Assembly: GCA_902465755.1 (NCBI GenBank)
Contig: CABQOK010000044.1
Span: 1 to 8,483, forward strand
Direction: 5' to 3'
Length of the DNA: 8,483 nucleotides
Source: an uncultured Anaerococcus sp.
GTDB lineage: Bacteria > Bacillota > Clostridia > Tissierellales > Peptoniphilaceae
Shown piece by piece: positions 1 to 6,577 of this stretch. Numbering within the stretch: position 1 is the stretch's first letter; every line of letters starts with the position of its first letter. Under the pieces are notes generated by a model. The model made no database searches, was not told the origin of the DNA, and saw nothing but the letters and a program-made list of their open reading frames with translations. The position numbers and the translations under genes are program-made.

Positions 1-30
1 TGTAAGAAGCTTTATATTGTTTATAATATT

Positions 31-795
31 TTATTCTACAGAAAGTTTCTTCTTGTGAAAATAGTTTGTGGCAAAATAAATTGCTATAAGCTCTATAATA
101 AATACTCCTATAAATATATAGTTAGTTTCAAAAAAACTTACTGTCATATCAGGATTTTGAACTATAGTCTTATCTACTGCAAAGCGGGCTAGCATCCTTA
201 TTTGGATAAAGCTTTCTAAAGCGAAAAGAATGACTCCGACAAAAACTGGACCGAGCTTTCCTAACTTTTTGAAATAATAAGAATTTCCAATACTATTAGC
301 AGCCATCATTGTTAAACTAAGCATTAGCCTAAATCCAAGGACAGCTAGTAGAAATTTTAGCATATCTAGATATTGGTCTGGGCCAAGCTCTCCCAAAAGC
401 TTCCCAAATTTCCTAAAGAAGTCTCCCCATTTAATATCTGATGGTACAACCAAGAAGATGTTTAAAAGATAGCTTAGACTAGTAAAAATCCCTAAGATTA
501 TATAGTTTAATAATCTCGTTAGGGTAATTTTATTAGAACTTATAGGATAGCTTGAGTAAAGGGCTGCATATTTTCCATAAAATCTATTGTGATCATTTCC
601 TACGAGGATTACAAGGGCAATAAGTGGCCCTGCCATTAGAATGATTGTAGCTATAACTGTGATTATATCGAAACCTACAAGTCCTGTAAAATGGCTTAGG
701 GAAAGTCCTGCAAAGGCTCCTATAAGGGGAATAAATAACCAAGGAAGGATTGCAAAAAAGTCTTCTTTCATTATTTGTTTGAGTAAGTTTTTCAT
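31..795 (-). CDS. ABC-2-type transporter permease, third gene of a GntR-ABC operon
   Basis: Membrane subunit of an ABC exporter, 254 residues. About six hydrophobic segments are visible, near residues 13-34, 42-66, 95-118, 143-168, 180-200 and 224-245, followed by a short basic tail (HKKK). This is the usual size and layout of an ABC-2-type permease working with a separate ATPase. The ATG (793-795) follows the TAG stop of the ATPase gene with no base between them, and a GGAGG Shine-Dalgarno lies inside the end of the ATPase gene, so the two are translationally coupled. The substrate cannot be read from sequence. Related GntR-ABC-permease operons (YtrABC type) respond to cell-wall-active compounds, but that is family knowledge, not something seen here. 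Only 30 bases lie beyond the stop, so the operon may continue outside the window. Confidence 0.9.
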   Translation of the reverse strand: MKNLLKQIMKEDFFAILPWLFIPLIGAFAGLSLSHFTGLVGFDIITVIATIILMAGPLIALVILVGNDHNRFYGKYAALYSSYPISSNKITLTRLLNYIILGIFTSLSYLLNIFLVVPSDIKWGDFFRKFGKLLGELGPDQYLDMLKFLLAVLGFRLMLSLTMMAANSIGNSYYFKKLGKLGPVFVGVILFALESFIQIRMLARFAVDKTIVQNPDMTVSFFETNYIFIGVFIIELIAIYFATNYFHKKKLSVE

Positions 796-1479
796 CTAGA
801 TTACCTCCGTAAAGTATTCTTCGACACCCATATTTTTCTTCTCTCTGATATCGTCTACTCTTTCATCTACTATGATTTTCGCTTGATCAATAAAGATTGC
901 CCTATCGAGGACTTTTTCTATTTCACCTATGAGGTGGGTAGATATTAATAAGATTCCTTCATAGTCGAAATTATCAATTATAGTTTGAAGGATGACCTTC
1001 CTAGATTTTGGGTCAATCCCACTCATTGGCTCATCCAAAAGATAGACTTGGCTTTTCCTTGAAAGGCTTAGGGCGATTTGAATCTTCTCTTTCATTCCCT
1101 TGGAACATTCCTTAATCTTTAGATTCTTATCGATGCCGAAACCTTCAATTAAGTTCATGAATTTTTCTTCTTTAAAGTCTCTAAAGAAATTTCCATATAG
1201 CTTTCCAAGTTTTTTAATTTTGAAGGATGGGTCAACCGGCAAGTGATCTGGCTGATAGGAGACGTATTCGTTTGTCGCATCTCCTGGATTTTTGCCGTTG
1301 ATCTTAACCAGTCCCGTATAGTTTCTCTCAAGACCTGAAAGTATCCTAAGTAGGCTTGTCTTTCCAGATCCATTTTCACCTAGAAGGCCTACAATCTCCC
1401 CATTTTCTAAATTCAAATTTACATGGTCTAGGACTGCACGTCCTCCATAAATCATAGTTAAGTCCTTAATTTCTATCAT
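796..1479 (-). CDS. ABC transporter ATP-binding protein, partner of the adjacent permease
   Basis: Cytoplasmic ATPase, 227 residues, that powers the permease encoded directly downstream. All ABC motifs are present: Walker A GENGSGKT at residues 34-41, Q-loop Gln76, signature SKGMK at 126-130 (a variant of LSGGQ common in ABC-2 exporters), Walker B VYLLDE at 145-150, D-loop 153-156 and H-loop His182. It should therefore be catalytically competent. The ATG at 1477-1479 lies inside the end of the GntR gene (14-base overlap) and is preceded by GGGAGG, which supports this start. Its TAG stop touches the permease ATG. It belongs to the BcrA/YtrB-like exporter ATPases. The substrate is unknown. Confidence 0.95.
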   Translation of the reverse strand: MIEIKDLTMIYGGRAVLDHVNLNLENGEIVGLLGENGSGKTSLLRILSGLERNYTGLVKINGKNPGDATNEYVSYQPDHLPVDPSFKIKKLGKLYGNFFRDFKEEKFMNLIEGFGIDKNLKIKECSKGMKEKIQIALSLSRKSQVYLLDEPMSGIDPKSRKVILQTIIDNFDYEGILLISTHLIGEIEKVLDRAIFIDQAKIIVDERVDDIREKKNMGVEEYFTEVI

Positions 1480-1837
1480 AATCTTCCTCCCAATATTTCT
1501 TAAGTAATCCTATTGACTCATCCTTTCCCAAATTAAGATTTATTGAACCTGTAATAAAGTCATCGGCCAATTGGTAAAAGGCCTTGTTGGATAACTTATC
1601 AATAGATGATTCATCTTCTGTTACAAATCTTCCAGCGGTCCTCTTGCTTAGGCAAAGACCTTCTCTCTCTAGCTCCTGGAGGGCCCTTTGGACCGTATTG
1701 GGATTTACCTCGTAAATTTTAGCCAAATCCCTTACTGGAAGGATCTTCTCTCCTCGCTTCCAATCTCCTACAGATATCTTGATTTTGAAATCCTCGAGTA
1801 GCTGGAGGTAAAGGGGTCTATTGTTATCAAATTCCAT
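1466..1837 (-). CDS. GntR-family transcriptional regulator, YtrA subfamily
   Basis: Small DNA-binding repressor of 123 residues, the length of the YtrA subfamily, which has a winged helix-turn-helix and only a short C-terminal helical tail instead of a large ligand domain. The N-terminus (residues 6-30, RPLYLQLLEDFKIKISVGDW then basic residues) and the HTH (about 31-60, with LPVRDLA and VNPNTVQRALQELEREG) are textbook GntR, and the wing ends in GRFV (69-72). The ATG at 1835-1837 has GGAG about six bases upstream. It is first in an operon with an ABC ATPase and permease, so it most likely represses that operon. The 11-bp inverted repeat at 1852-1885 over the promoter is the probable binding site. 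The inducing signal is not visible. Confidence 0.95.
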   Translation of the reverse strand: MEFDNNRPLYLQLLEDFKIKISVGDWKRGEKILPVRDLAKIYEVNPNTVQRALQELEREGLCLSKRTAGRFVTEDESSIDKLSNKAFYQLADDFITGSINLNLGKDESIGLLKKYWEEDYDRN

Positions 1838-1851
1838 CTTAGCTCCTTTTT

Positions 1852-1885
1852 GTATTATTGTATTATTATCTTAGTACAATAATAC
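1852..1885. promoter_or_regulatory. Probable GntR operator, perfect 11-bp inverted repeat
   Basis: The arms are GTATTATTGTA (1852-1862) and TACAATAATAC (1875-1885), exact reverse complements separated by 12 bases. The left arm is part of a tandem GTATTATT GTATTATT (1852-1867), so the right arm can form a palindrome with either copy, at wide or narrow spacing. The repeat covers the likely -10 and transcription start of the GntR operon. Placement and symmetry fit autorepression by the adjacent GntR protein; binding itself is inferred. Confidence 0.75.
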
Positions 1886-1907
1886 CACCTCTAATAACTT
1901 TCTGCAA
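1879..1907 (-). promoter_or_regulatory. Promoter of the GntR-ABC operon
   Basis: On the minus strand TTGCAG (1902-1907) and TATTAT (1879-1884) are separated by 17 bases. The -10 matches the vegetative consensus at five of six positions and the -35 at three. The -10 overlaps the right arm of the inverted repeat, so a bound repressor would block polymerase. Confidence 0.55.
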
Positions 1908-1923
1908 ATATTTTTATAAACTT

Positions 1924-1952
1924 TTGCTCCCCCCCCATCTTTCTGTTATAAT
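1924..1952 (+). promoter_or_regulatory. Promoter of the second ABC system with a C8 tract in its spacer
   Basis: TATAAT at 1947-1952 is a perfect -10. The hexamer TTGCTC at 1924-1929 lies 17 bases upstream and is a weak -35. The spacer contains eight consecutive C (1929-1936), the first shared with the -35. The start site would fall near 1958-1960, giving a very short leader with AGGAGG at 1962-1967 and the ATG at 1973. Loss or gain of one C would change the -35/-10 spacing, as in known phase-variable promoters. Confidence 0.6.
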
Positions 1953-1972
1953 TATGAAAAAAGGAGGCGATT

Positions 1973-2734
1973 ATGAAGTTAATTATAAATGGTCTAAGTA
2001 AGAGTTTTGCTAAGAAAGAAATCCTAAAAGATGTATTCTACACTTTCGATCAAGGCGAAGTCTATGCCCTATTGGGAAGAAACGGAGCTGGTAAGACGAC
2101 CCTATTTAAGCTAATAAACGAGTCTTTAGATAAAGATTCGGGAGAGATTCTCTTGGAAGAAGGTGGGATAAGAAATCCTATCGACTTTAAAGATGTGTTT
2201 TTCATGGTAAGCGAGCCAGAACTTCCCAAGTTTCTTACAGGAAGAGAGTTTATTAGCTTTTTTATAGAAGCAAATCGTGAAAATATCAAAGATCTTAAAA
2301 ATATTGACGAATATTTACAAATAGTAGAGCTCGAAGAGGATGATTCAAATAGGCTAATCCAGGATTACTCGACAGGGATGAAAAACAAGCTACAGATGCT
2401 AATGTTTCTCATCCTAAAGCCAAAAGTAATACTCATGGATGAGCCTCTCACAAGTCTCGATGTCGTAATCCAACTTCAGATGAAAAGAATAATTAGAGAT
2501 ATACATAAGGACCACATTATAATTTTCTCAACTCATATCCTCCAACTTGCCAAGGATATATGTGACAAAATCGTCCTTCTTCACAACAAGAGCCTAAATC
2601 CTGTTGACAGCCTAATCAAAGATGATCCTGATTTTGAAGATACTATTATAGATCTCTTGTCAGGCAAGGCTTTAGATAAGGACATAAGAGCTATCGAAGA
2701 AAACTTAGGAGAAGGCAATGAACAAGAGTCTTAG
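1973..2734 (+). CDS. ABC transporter ATP-binding protein of the second exporter
   Basis: Cytoplasmic ATPase of 253 residues. Walker A GRNGAGKT is at 35-42, signature STGMK at 133-137, Walker B VILMDE at 152-157, D-loop SLD at 161-163 and H-loop His188 in FSTH. The Q-loop position reads VSEPEL (79-84), with Glu instead of Gln, as is frequent in exporter ATPases of this class. A C-terminal extension of about 60 residues after the H-loop is acidic and may contact the permease. The ATG has AGGAGG five bases upstream. The gene overlaps the following permease gene by 17 bases, so the two are co-translated. Transcription is divergent from the GntR-ABC operon, and the two promoters share a 135-base intergenic region. 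The substrate is unknown. Confidence 0.95.
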   Translation: MKLIINGLSKSFAKKEILKDVFYTFDQGEVYALLGRNGAGKTTLFKLINESLDKDSGEILLEEGGIRNPIDFKDVFFMVSEPELPKFLTGREFISFFIEANRENIKDLKNIDEYLQIVELEEDDSNRLIQDYSTGMKNKLQMLMFLILKPKVILMDEPLTSLDVVIQLQMKRIIRDIHKDHIIIFSTHILQLAKDICDKIVLLHNKSLNPVDSLIKDDPDFEDTIIDLLSGKALDKDIRAIEENLGEGNEQES

Positions 2735-4349
2735 AACTTTTTCTATAATGCAAAAAATAAGTCTAGCTAAAACCATAAACGGGATAGTTTACTTTTTTAG
2801 GAAAATCCCTCTTTTGGGGAAATTTTTAGGCGATAAGTATAGATTTTTCGAGTTAAAAGAGATAGTTTTTGTCTTCTATCCTATCTTCGCCCTAATCTGG
2901 CAAATAATCAAATCAGCCATGATTTTTTCCATCACTTTTCTTTGGATGATCTATGCGAATAAAATTTTGGGGAAAGTATTTAATATAGAAGAAATATTAG
3001 CTGGTAAAATGGGAGCCTTAAGCCTAAAGCAGTATACAGCATCTTTGTTGGTGCCTTGTTTTATCTACCTATCCTTTGCTATTTTTAGAAATATGATAGT
3101 GGATAATGGAAATTCTATCTATGAGCTATTTACAAATTTCTCCTTTGATGCCAAGGAAATAACAAAAGCCCATCTCTACTACATACCTATCTTGAGATTT
3201 GTAGGAAGAAGCTTGGTCTTTGTCTTTGCCTTTAAGTTTTTGGCTGATGTGTCTATCATAGATACACTTGCCATGTCTCTTGCCATACTTATGACAGAAC
3301 TTGCCGCATCGATATTTTGGCTAAGCTATCTTAAAGATAAGGAAAAATCAATCCTAGATAATGGCTTTATCCAAGTTGCTGTAGGTCTTATCCTAAGCCT
3401 TATCTTGTATATCTGCGTGAGCTATTTTAAGATTCCTAGTAGGCTAACTTCCTTTGGCTTCCTTGGCCTATCCATAATAGCCTTCATCCCAGCCTATAGG
3501 TACATGAAAAACTTTAACTCTTACGGGAAAATCATAGAAAAGGCAGCAAGAAAATACCAAATAGCCCTAGATACAGTAGCAGATAATGCAGCAAATCCCC
3601 TAAAAATCAAAGAAAAGGACCTAGGAAAGGAAAAAGTAAATGGAGAAAGTTTCGCCTATCTCAACCAAGTATTTTTCCTAAGGCACAGGAGGATTATTAG
3701 AAAACCGATTCTTATTAAAAGTACGATTCTTTTGCTAATAAGCCTGGTTATTTCGGCCTATATGTATGTAAAGGGCTTCGATCTAAAGGGAAATATTGAT
3801 GAGATTTCTACCTTCCTCATACCGCTAGTTATGTACATCCTCCTAAAACAAGATAATATCCTAAGGAGCATGTATCTTAATTGCGATAAGGGACTTATGC
3901 CATACGGCTTCTATAGAGAAGGTAAAAATGTCCTTGCCATGTACAAGGAAAGATTTAAGTCCCTACTTAAAATTATGGCCATCCCAAGCCTTGCTCTGGC
4001 AGTTAGCTATTTAATACTCGCAAGTTTTGATGGAACTCTTAGTCTTAGGCAAAAAGCTTTAAGCCTAGTATATATCGCTCTTCTAGCCTTGTTTTTCGTA
4101 AGTCTTCCCCTTATGGAATACTATCTCCTAAGTCCCTTCAACCAGGAAGGTCAGAAGACCGGCAAGGCAGCTATCCTAATAGATTATCTGATTTATGGAG
4201 CTGTATTTTTCGTTCTTCCCCAAGTTACAAGCAAGATTTCTTATGGAGTCTTTCTCATAAGTATCTCCATTTTTATAATTTGTTTTGTAATAATAAGCCA
4301 AATCCTAGTATACAAACTCGCTCCAAGGACCTTTAAGGTTAGAAACTAA
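2718..4349 (+). CDS. Large polytopic ABC exporter permease (12 or so helices)
   Basis: Membrane protein of 543 residues encoded with the overlapping ATPase gene. About twelve hydrophobic segments can be traced: near 50-80 (possibly two), 107-125, 157-177, 183-203, 217-237 and 246-263, then after a charged, lysine-rich cytoplasmic stretch (264-332) near 333-350, 363-376, 418-437, 447-468, 486-503 and 511-533. This suggests two six-helix halves fused in one chain, about twice the length of an ordinary ABC-2 permease such as the one at the left of the window. The N-terminal 45 residues are basic and amphipathic, with no signal peptide. The ATG at 2718 is preceded by AGGAG at 2707-2711 inside the ATPase gene. 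I do not recognise a specific family, and function as an exporter is inferred from its ATPase partner. Confidence 0.85.
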   Translation: MNKSLRTFSIMQKISLAKTINGIVYFFRKIPLLGKFLGDKYRFFELKEIVFVFYPIFALIWQIIKSAMIFSITFLWMIYANKILGKVFNIEEILAGKMGALSLKQYTASLLVPCFIYLSFAIFRNMIVDNGNSIYELFTNFSFDAKEITKAHLYYIPILRFVGRSLVFVFAFKFLADVSIIDTLAMSLAILMTELAASIFWLSYLKDKEKSILDNGFIQVAVGLILSLILYICVSYFKIPSRLTSFGFLGLSIIAFIPAYRYMKNFNSYGKIIEKAARKYQIALDTVADNAANPLKIKEKDLGKEKVNGESFAYLNQVFFLRHRRIIRKPILIKSTILLLISLVISAYMYVKGFDLKGNIDEISTFLIPLVMYILLKQDNILRSMYLNCDKGLMPYGFYREGKNVLAMYKERFKSLLKIMAIPSLALAVSYLILASFDGTLSLRQKALSLVYIALLALFFVSLPLMEYYLLSPFNQEGQKTGKAAILIDYLIYGAVFFVLPQVTSKISYGVFLISISIFIICFVIISQILVYKLAPRTFKVRN

Positions 4350-4353
4350 GACA

Positions 4354-4389
4354 AAAGCCCCTCAATTCATAGGAAGGATTGGGGGCTTT
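4354..4389. terminator. Bidirectional terminator between convergent genes
   Basis: AAAGCCCC (4354-4361) pairs with GGGGCTTT (4382-4389), and the stem continues with CAAT/ATTG after a single bulged T, around an 11-base loop. It lies five bases after the permease stop and about a dozen before the thiT stop on the other strand. The T-rich tracts are short on both sides; the minus-strand side (TTTTGTCTTAG) is slightly better. It probably ends both transcripts. Confidence 0.8.
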
Positions 4390-4401
4390 CACTTTAAAAT
4401 A

Positions 4402-4947
4402 TTATATTCTTTGTAGGTCTTTTGTTATTACATTTCTTAGTAGATAGATAATTATTACAGTGATAATAAATTCTACTACTAGATAGCTTGCATTGTAGAT
4501 TATGGAGTAAATCCAAGGGTTTTGCCCTTCTGGAGCATAGGATGCAAAAAATATCGCGCCAGTTAGGGTGTGGGCTATCATCCTTAGGACGATTCCTAGG
4601 CTTGCTCCTGCAAGAACTGGTTTTATGCTTTTATTTTTCTCAAACTCAGCTGAGAATATTCCAGCTAGTCCCAAGACTCCAAAAGCTACTGGGTAATCCA
4701 AGATAGCTTGGATTGGGTGAAAGATTGATCCACCAAATAGCATTTGAACCAAACCATACAAAGCCCCTACAATAATGCCTGGAAGAGAACCATGTCTTAG
4801 GGCAAATATGATTATTGGAATCATCTCACCTGCTGTAACAGAGCCTCCTTGTGGCATTGAAAATAACTTGATATATCCTAATACGAAGGAAAGAGCTATA
4901 CAAAGTCCACCTTCAACTAACATCTTTACTGTCCAATTTTTTTTCAT
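4402..4947 (-). CDS. thiT: Thiamine ECF transporter S-component ThiT (YuaJ family)
   Basis: Substrate-binding membrane subunit that captures thiamine and works with the shared ECF module (EcfT and two EcfA ATPases, encoded elsewhere). The 181 residues span about six hydrophobic segments. Family landmarks are visible: LDYPVAFGVLGLAG (83-96), with Asp84 at the position of the pyrimidine-contacting Glu of the lactococcal protein, then His126, FFASYAPEG (133-141) and YSIIYNASY (147-155). I start at the ATG 4945-4947 because AAGGAGG lies nine bases upstream. A GTG seven codons earlier (4968) would place that Shine-Dalgarno inside the gene. A TPP riboswitch immediately upstream confirms the substrate assignment. 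The gene converges on the second ABC permease gene and shares its terminator. Confidence 0.95.
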   Translation of the reverse strand: MKKNWTVKMLVEGGLCIALSFVLGYIKLFSMPQGGSVTAGEMIPIIIFALRHGSLPGIIVGALYGLVQMLFGGSIFHPIQAILDYPVAFGVLGLAGIFSAEFEKNKSIKPVLAGASLGIVLRMIAHTLTGAIFFASYAPEGQNPWIYSIIYNASYLVVEFIITVIIIYLLRNVITKDLQRI

Positions 4948-4953
4948 TAAAAA

Positions 4954-4984
4954 ATACCTCCTTAACACAATGTCAGCGAGGTAT
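4954..4984 (-). promoter_or_regulatory. Shine-Dalgarno-masking hairpin of the thiT riboswitch
   Basis: On the minus strand ATACCTC (4978-4984), directly at the exit of the aptamer, is the exact reverse complement of GAGGTAT (4954-4960), which contains the core of the thiT Shine-Dalgarno. The 7-bp helix has a 17-base loop and would hide the ribosome site. In the ligand-free state the same ACCTC could instead pair with GGGGT of the aptamer's 5' side and expose the site. The helix is seen; the switching is inferred. Confidence 0.7.
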
Positions 4985-5059
4985 AACAGCTTTCCTACGC
5001 CAGCATTACCTGGATCAGGTTAAGGGTCTTATCTCAGCCTTTAGGGCACCCCTAGTGTT
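4985..5059 (-). promoter_or_regulatory. TPP riboswitch (THI element)
   Basis: Read on the minus strand, all conserved blocks of the thiamine pyrophosphate aptamer occur in order: CTAGGGGTGCC, GGCTGAGATAAGACCC, AACCTGATCCAGGTAATGC and GGCGTAGGAA. The pyrimidine-sensor CTGAGA and the pyrophosphate-sensor side GCGTAGG are intact. AACA at the 5' end pairs with TGTT at the 3' end to close P1. It sits 38 bases before the thiT start, so TPP should switch thiT off. No terminator hairpin follows, so control is probably translational. Confidence 0.97.
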
Positions 5060-5066
5060 CATCTAT

Positions 5067-5094
5067 ATGATATCATTTTTATATTTATTTGCAA
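5067..5094 (-). promoter_or_regulatory. Promoter of the thiT riboswitch transcript
   Basis: On the minus strand TTGCAA (5089-5094) and TATCAT (5067-5072) are spaced by 16 bases. The -10 matches the consensus at five of six positions. A start a few bases downstream falls right at the 5' edge of the TPP aptamer. The -35 lies two bases after the stop codon of the lipoprotein gene, and no terminator separates them, so some read-through from the polysaccharide operon is possible. Confidence 0.55.
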
Positions 5095-5095
5095 A

Positions 5096-5413
5096 TCAAA
5101 AGTCCGATAGCTTAGACTTTTCGATATATGATATATTGCCATTAAAATCAATTAGGGCGAATTTTTCATCTGTAGGGTCGATCATCTTTACGATAGAACC
5201 CTTCTCTAAGCTATCAATTATCTCTTTACCATCCTTATCCTTATAGAGCTTGGAGTCTTCATTTACTAGATAGCTAAGCTCGGGACTTAGGTTCTTTTCT
5301 TCCTCTCTATAAGTTCTTTGTCTGATTTCTATATCTTGTTTTTGGTAGGGCTTATCTGTCTTACAAGATGTAAGAAGAATTAGACTAAGCCCTAGTATTA
5401 ATTTTTTATTTAT
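5096..5413 (-). CDS. Small SH3-like lipoprotein with an apparent ATA start
   Basis: An open frame of 105 codons with no canonical start. Read from ATA (5411-5413) it gives a textbook lipoprotein signal, MNKKLILGLSLILLTSC, with lipobox LTSC and the lipid-modified Cys at 17. A charged linker (18-45) follows, then an SH3b-like domain (about 46-103) with the pattern LYKDKDGKEIIDSLEKGSIV, a FALIDFNGNISYI hairpin and a final KSKL. The next in-frame stop upstream is a TGA four codons from the ATA, and nothing between is ATG, GTG or TTG. GGGAG lies nine bases before the ATA. The ATA overlaps the end of the Wzz-like gene (8-base overlap), as expected for coupled translation. One G-to-A change would turn ATG into this ATA, so it is either a rare start, a recent loss of start, or a sequencing error. 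It is anchored outside the membrane, perhaps binding wall or polysaccharide. Confidence 0.75.
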   Translation of the reverse strand: MNKKLILGLSLILLTSCKTDKPYQKQDIEIRQRTYREEEKNLSPELSYLVNEDSKLYKDKDGKEIIDSLEKGSIVKMIDPTDEKFALIDFNGNISYIEKSKLSDF

Positions 5414-6566
5414 CGTAAATCACTCCCAAAACCTTACATCCCATATCTTCTATGGAATTGATCTCTCTTACTAATTCTTCTCTTCCTATGTGTGGATCGT
5501 TAGCTACAATTATTCTATAGTCCTCATACCTTAATCCTATAGTAGCTTCCAAGCTATCAAGGCTTGATTCGTTAATTAAAACATAGTTGTAGGTATCTCT
5601 TAGTTCGTAAATCTTATCTTGGAATACATAAGAATCTAGAATATCTAGAGATTTCTCTCTTAGTTTGATAAAGTCTACTCCCTTGTATCTGATTAATTTG
5701 ATATCTTCTTCGCTTGACTCGTACTTTTTGTCCACCACCTTATTTTCTGCCAGAGAATCGATAAGGCAAAGGCCAAAGGATGTGGACATAGCAAGGGCTA
5801 GTTTTTCAGTAAAGTCATAGGTGGACTTCTTAGGATTTAGGGAAGTTATTCCAATAACTGAGTTTTCTGTAAGATAGTCTATACTTGCCTTTGTCTTATA
5901 AATCGCAGCCTTAGAATCCTTGGTAAGATCTCCCAAAACCCTAATGCCTAAATCTTCTATATCCTTCGCATCTCTTATCCTATCTGAAAGAATTTCTTTT
6001 ATTATAGTTATAAGAATTCCCAGAAGAGCTCCAGCGACAAGGCCCAAGATGGAAAATATGATTCCCTTAATCTTTGAAGGAGCGTCAACCTTGGTCTTTT
6101 GAAGATATTCTATATTGTCCATATTCAAGAAATTTAGGGCATAGGTCCTAAATTCTTCTGTAATTAGAGTTAAAGTGTCGCTTGCCCTGTCTTCATTTGT
6201 ATCAGTATAGGTAAAAGATATGACTCCACCTTGAGGGTTGACCTCATAGTCAAGATTTGATTTTATATCATCTGGATCATAATCTTCGCCGAGCTTTTTG
6301 CTTACGGCATCATATAGGTCGTTTGATTCTAAGAAATTGCTGTAAATATTAGCAAGCTTCTCATTTAGGATGATGTTATTATAGCTTATAGGATCATCCT
6401 TACCTTCTCCAGTAACCATGAGCATGGATGTAGCCTCAAAGTTTTTGGAATCCTTGATCAAAGTCCTCGTCAAAACCAGGCCAAACACAAGAAGGGCTGG
6501 GATTATAATAAGTAAGATATTTCGTTTTGCTTGTTTAATTAAATGTTCTGTAGTAATTTTTCTCAT
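5406..6566 (-). CDS. Wzz/YveK-type chain-length protein with degenerate BY-kinase domain
   Basis: Polysaccharide co-polymerase of 386 residues. A Wzz-type N-terminal half has transmembrane helices near 17-36 and 167-190 flanking an extracellular region (40-165) with the coiled NEKLANIYSNFLES segment. The second half (about 200-386) follows the layout of a bacterial tyrosine kinase fused to Wzz, ending in the typical CKVLGVIYDK, but its catalytic motifs are broken. Walker A is reduced to LNPKKST (243-249) without the glycines. Walker A' reads LCLIDS (266-271), lacking the second Asp. Walker B reads YVLINE (328-333), with Asn for Asp. There is no C-terminal tyrosine cluster. It is probably a pseudokinase that sets chain length without phosphorylation. 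AGAGG precedes the ATG. It lies 11 bases after the polymerase gene and overlaps the lipoprotein gene. Confidence 0.88.
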   Translation of the reverse strand: MRKITTEHLIKQAKRNILLIIIPALLVFGLVLTRTLIKDSKNFEATSMLMVTGEGKDDPISYNNIILNEKLANIYSNFLESNDLYDAVSKKLGEDYDPDDIKSNLDYEVNPQGGVISFTYTDTNEDRASDTLTLITEEFRTYALNFLNMDNIEYLQKTKVDAPSKIKGIIFSILGLVAGALLGILITIIKEILSDRIRDAKDIEDLGIRVLGDLTKDSKAAIYKTKASIDYLTENSVIGITSLNPKKSTYDFTEKLALAMSTSFGLCLIDSLAENKVVDKKYESSEEDIKLIRYKGVDFIKLREKSLDILDSYVFQDKIYELRDTYNYVLINESSLDSLEATIGLRYEDYRIIVANDPHIGREELVREINSIEDMGCKVLGVIYDK

Positions 6567-6577
6567 AATTTCCTCTT

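Noticed and set aside
2207..2218. Q-loop Gln replaced by Glu81 in the second ATPase as a sign of inactivity
   Set aside because: Exporter-type ABC ATPases often have P-E or similar at this position, and all other motifs are intact.
4948..4968. GTG start for thiT seven codons upstream of the ATG
   Set aside because: The Shine-Dalgarno AAGGAGG lies inside this extension and is well spaced only for the ATG at 4947.
5067..5076. ATGATATCAT palindrome as a regulator site
   Set aside because: It is a 10-bp palindrome in AT-rich promoter DNA, likely by chance, and overlaps the -10 box with no known partner.
5055..5246. 63-codon plus-strand open frame
   Set aside because: It is antisense to the lipoprotein gene, has no Shine-Dalgarno and overlaps the riboswitch promoter.
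5406..5413. Programmed frameshift joining the Wzz-like protein to the lipoprotein
   Set aside because: The lipoprotein begins with an N-terminal signal peptide that must be free, the shift needed would be +1, and no slippery +1 site is seen at the junction.
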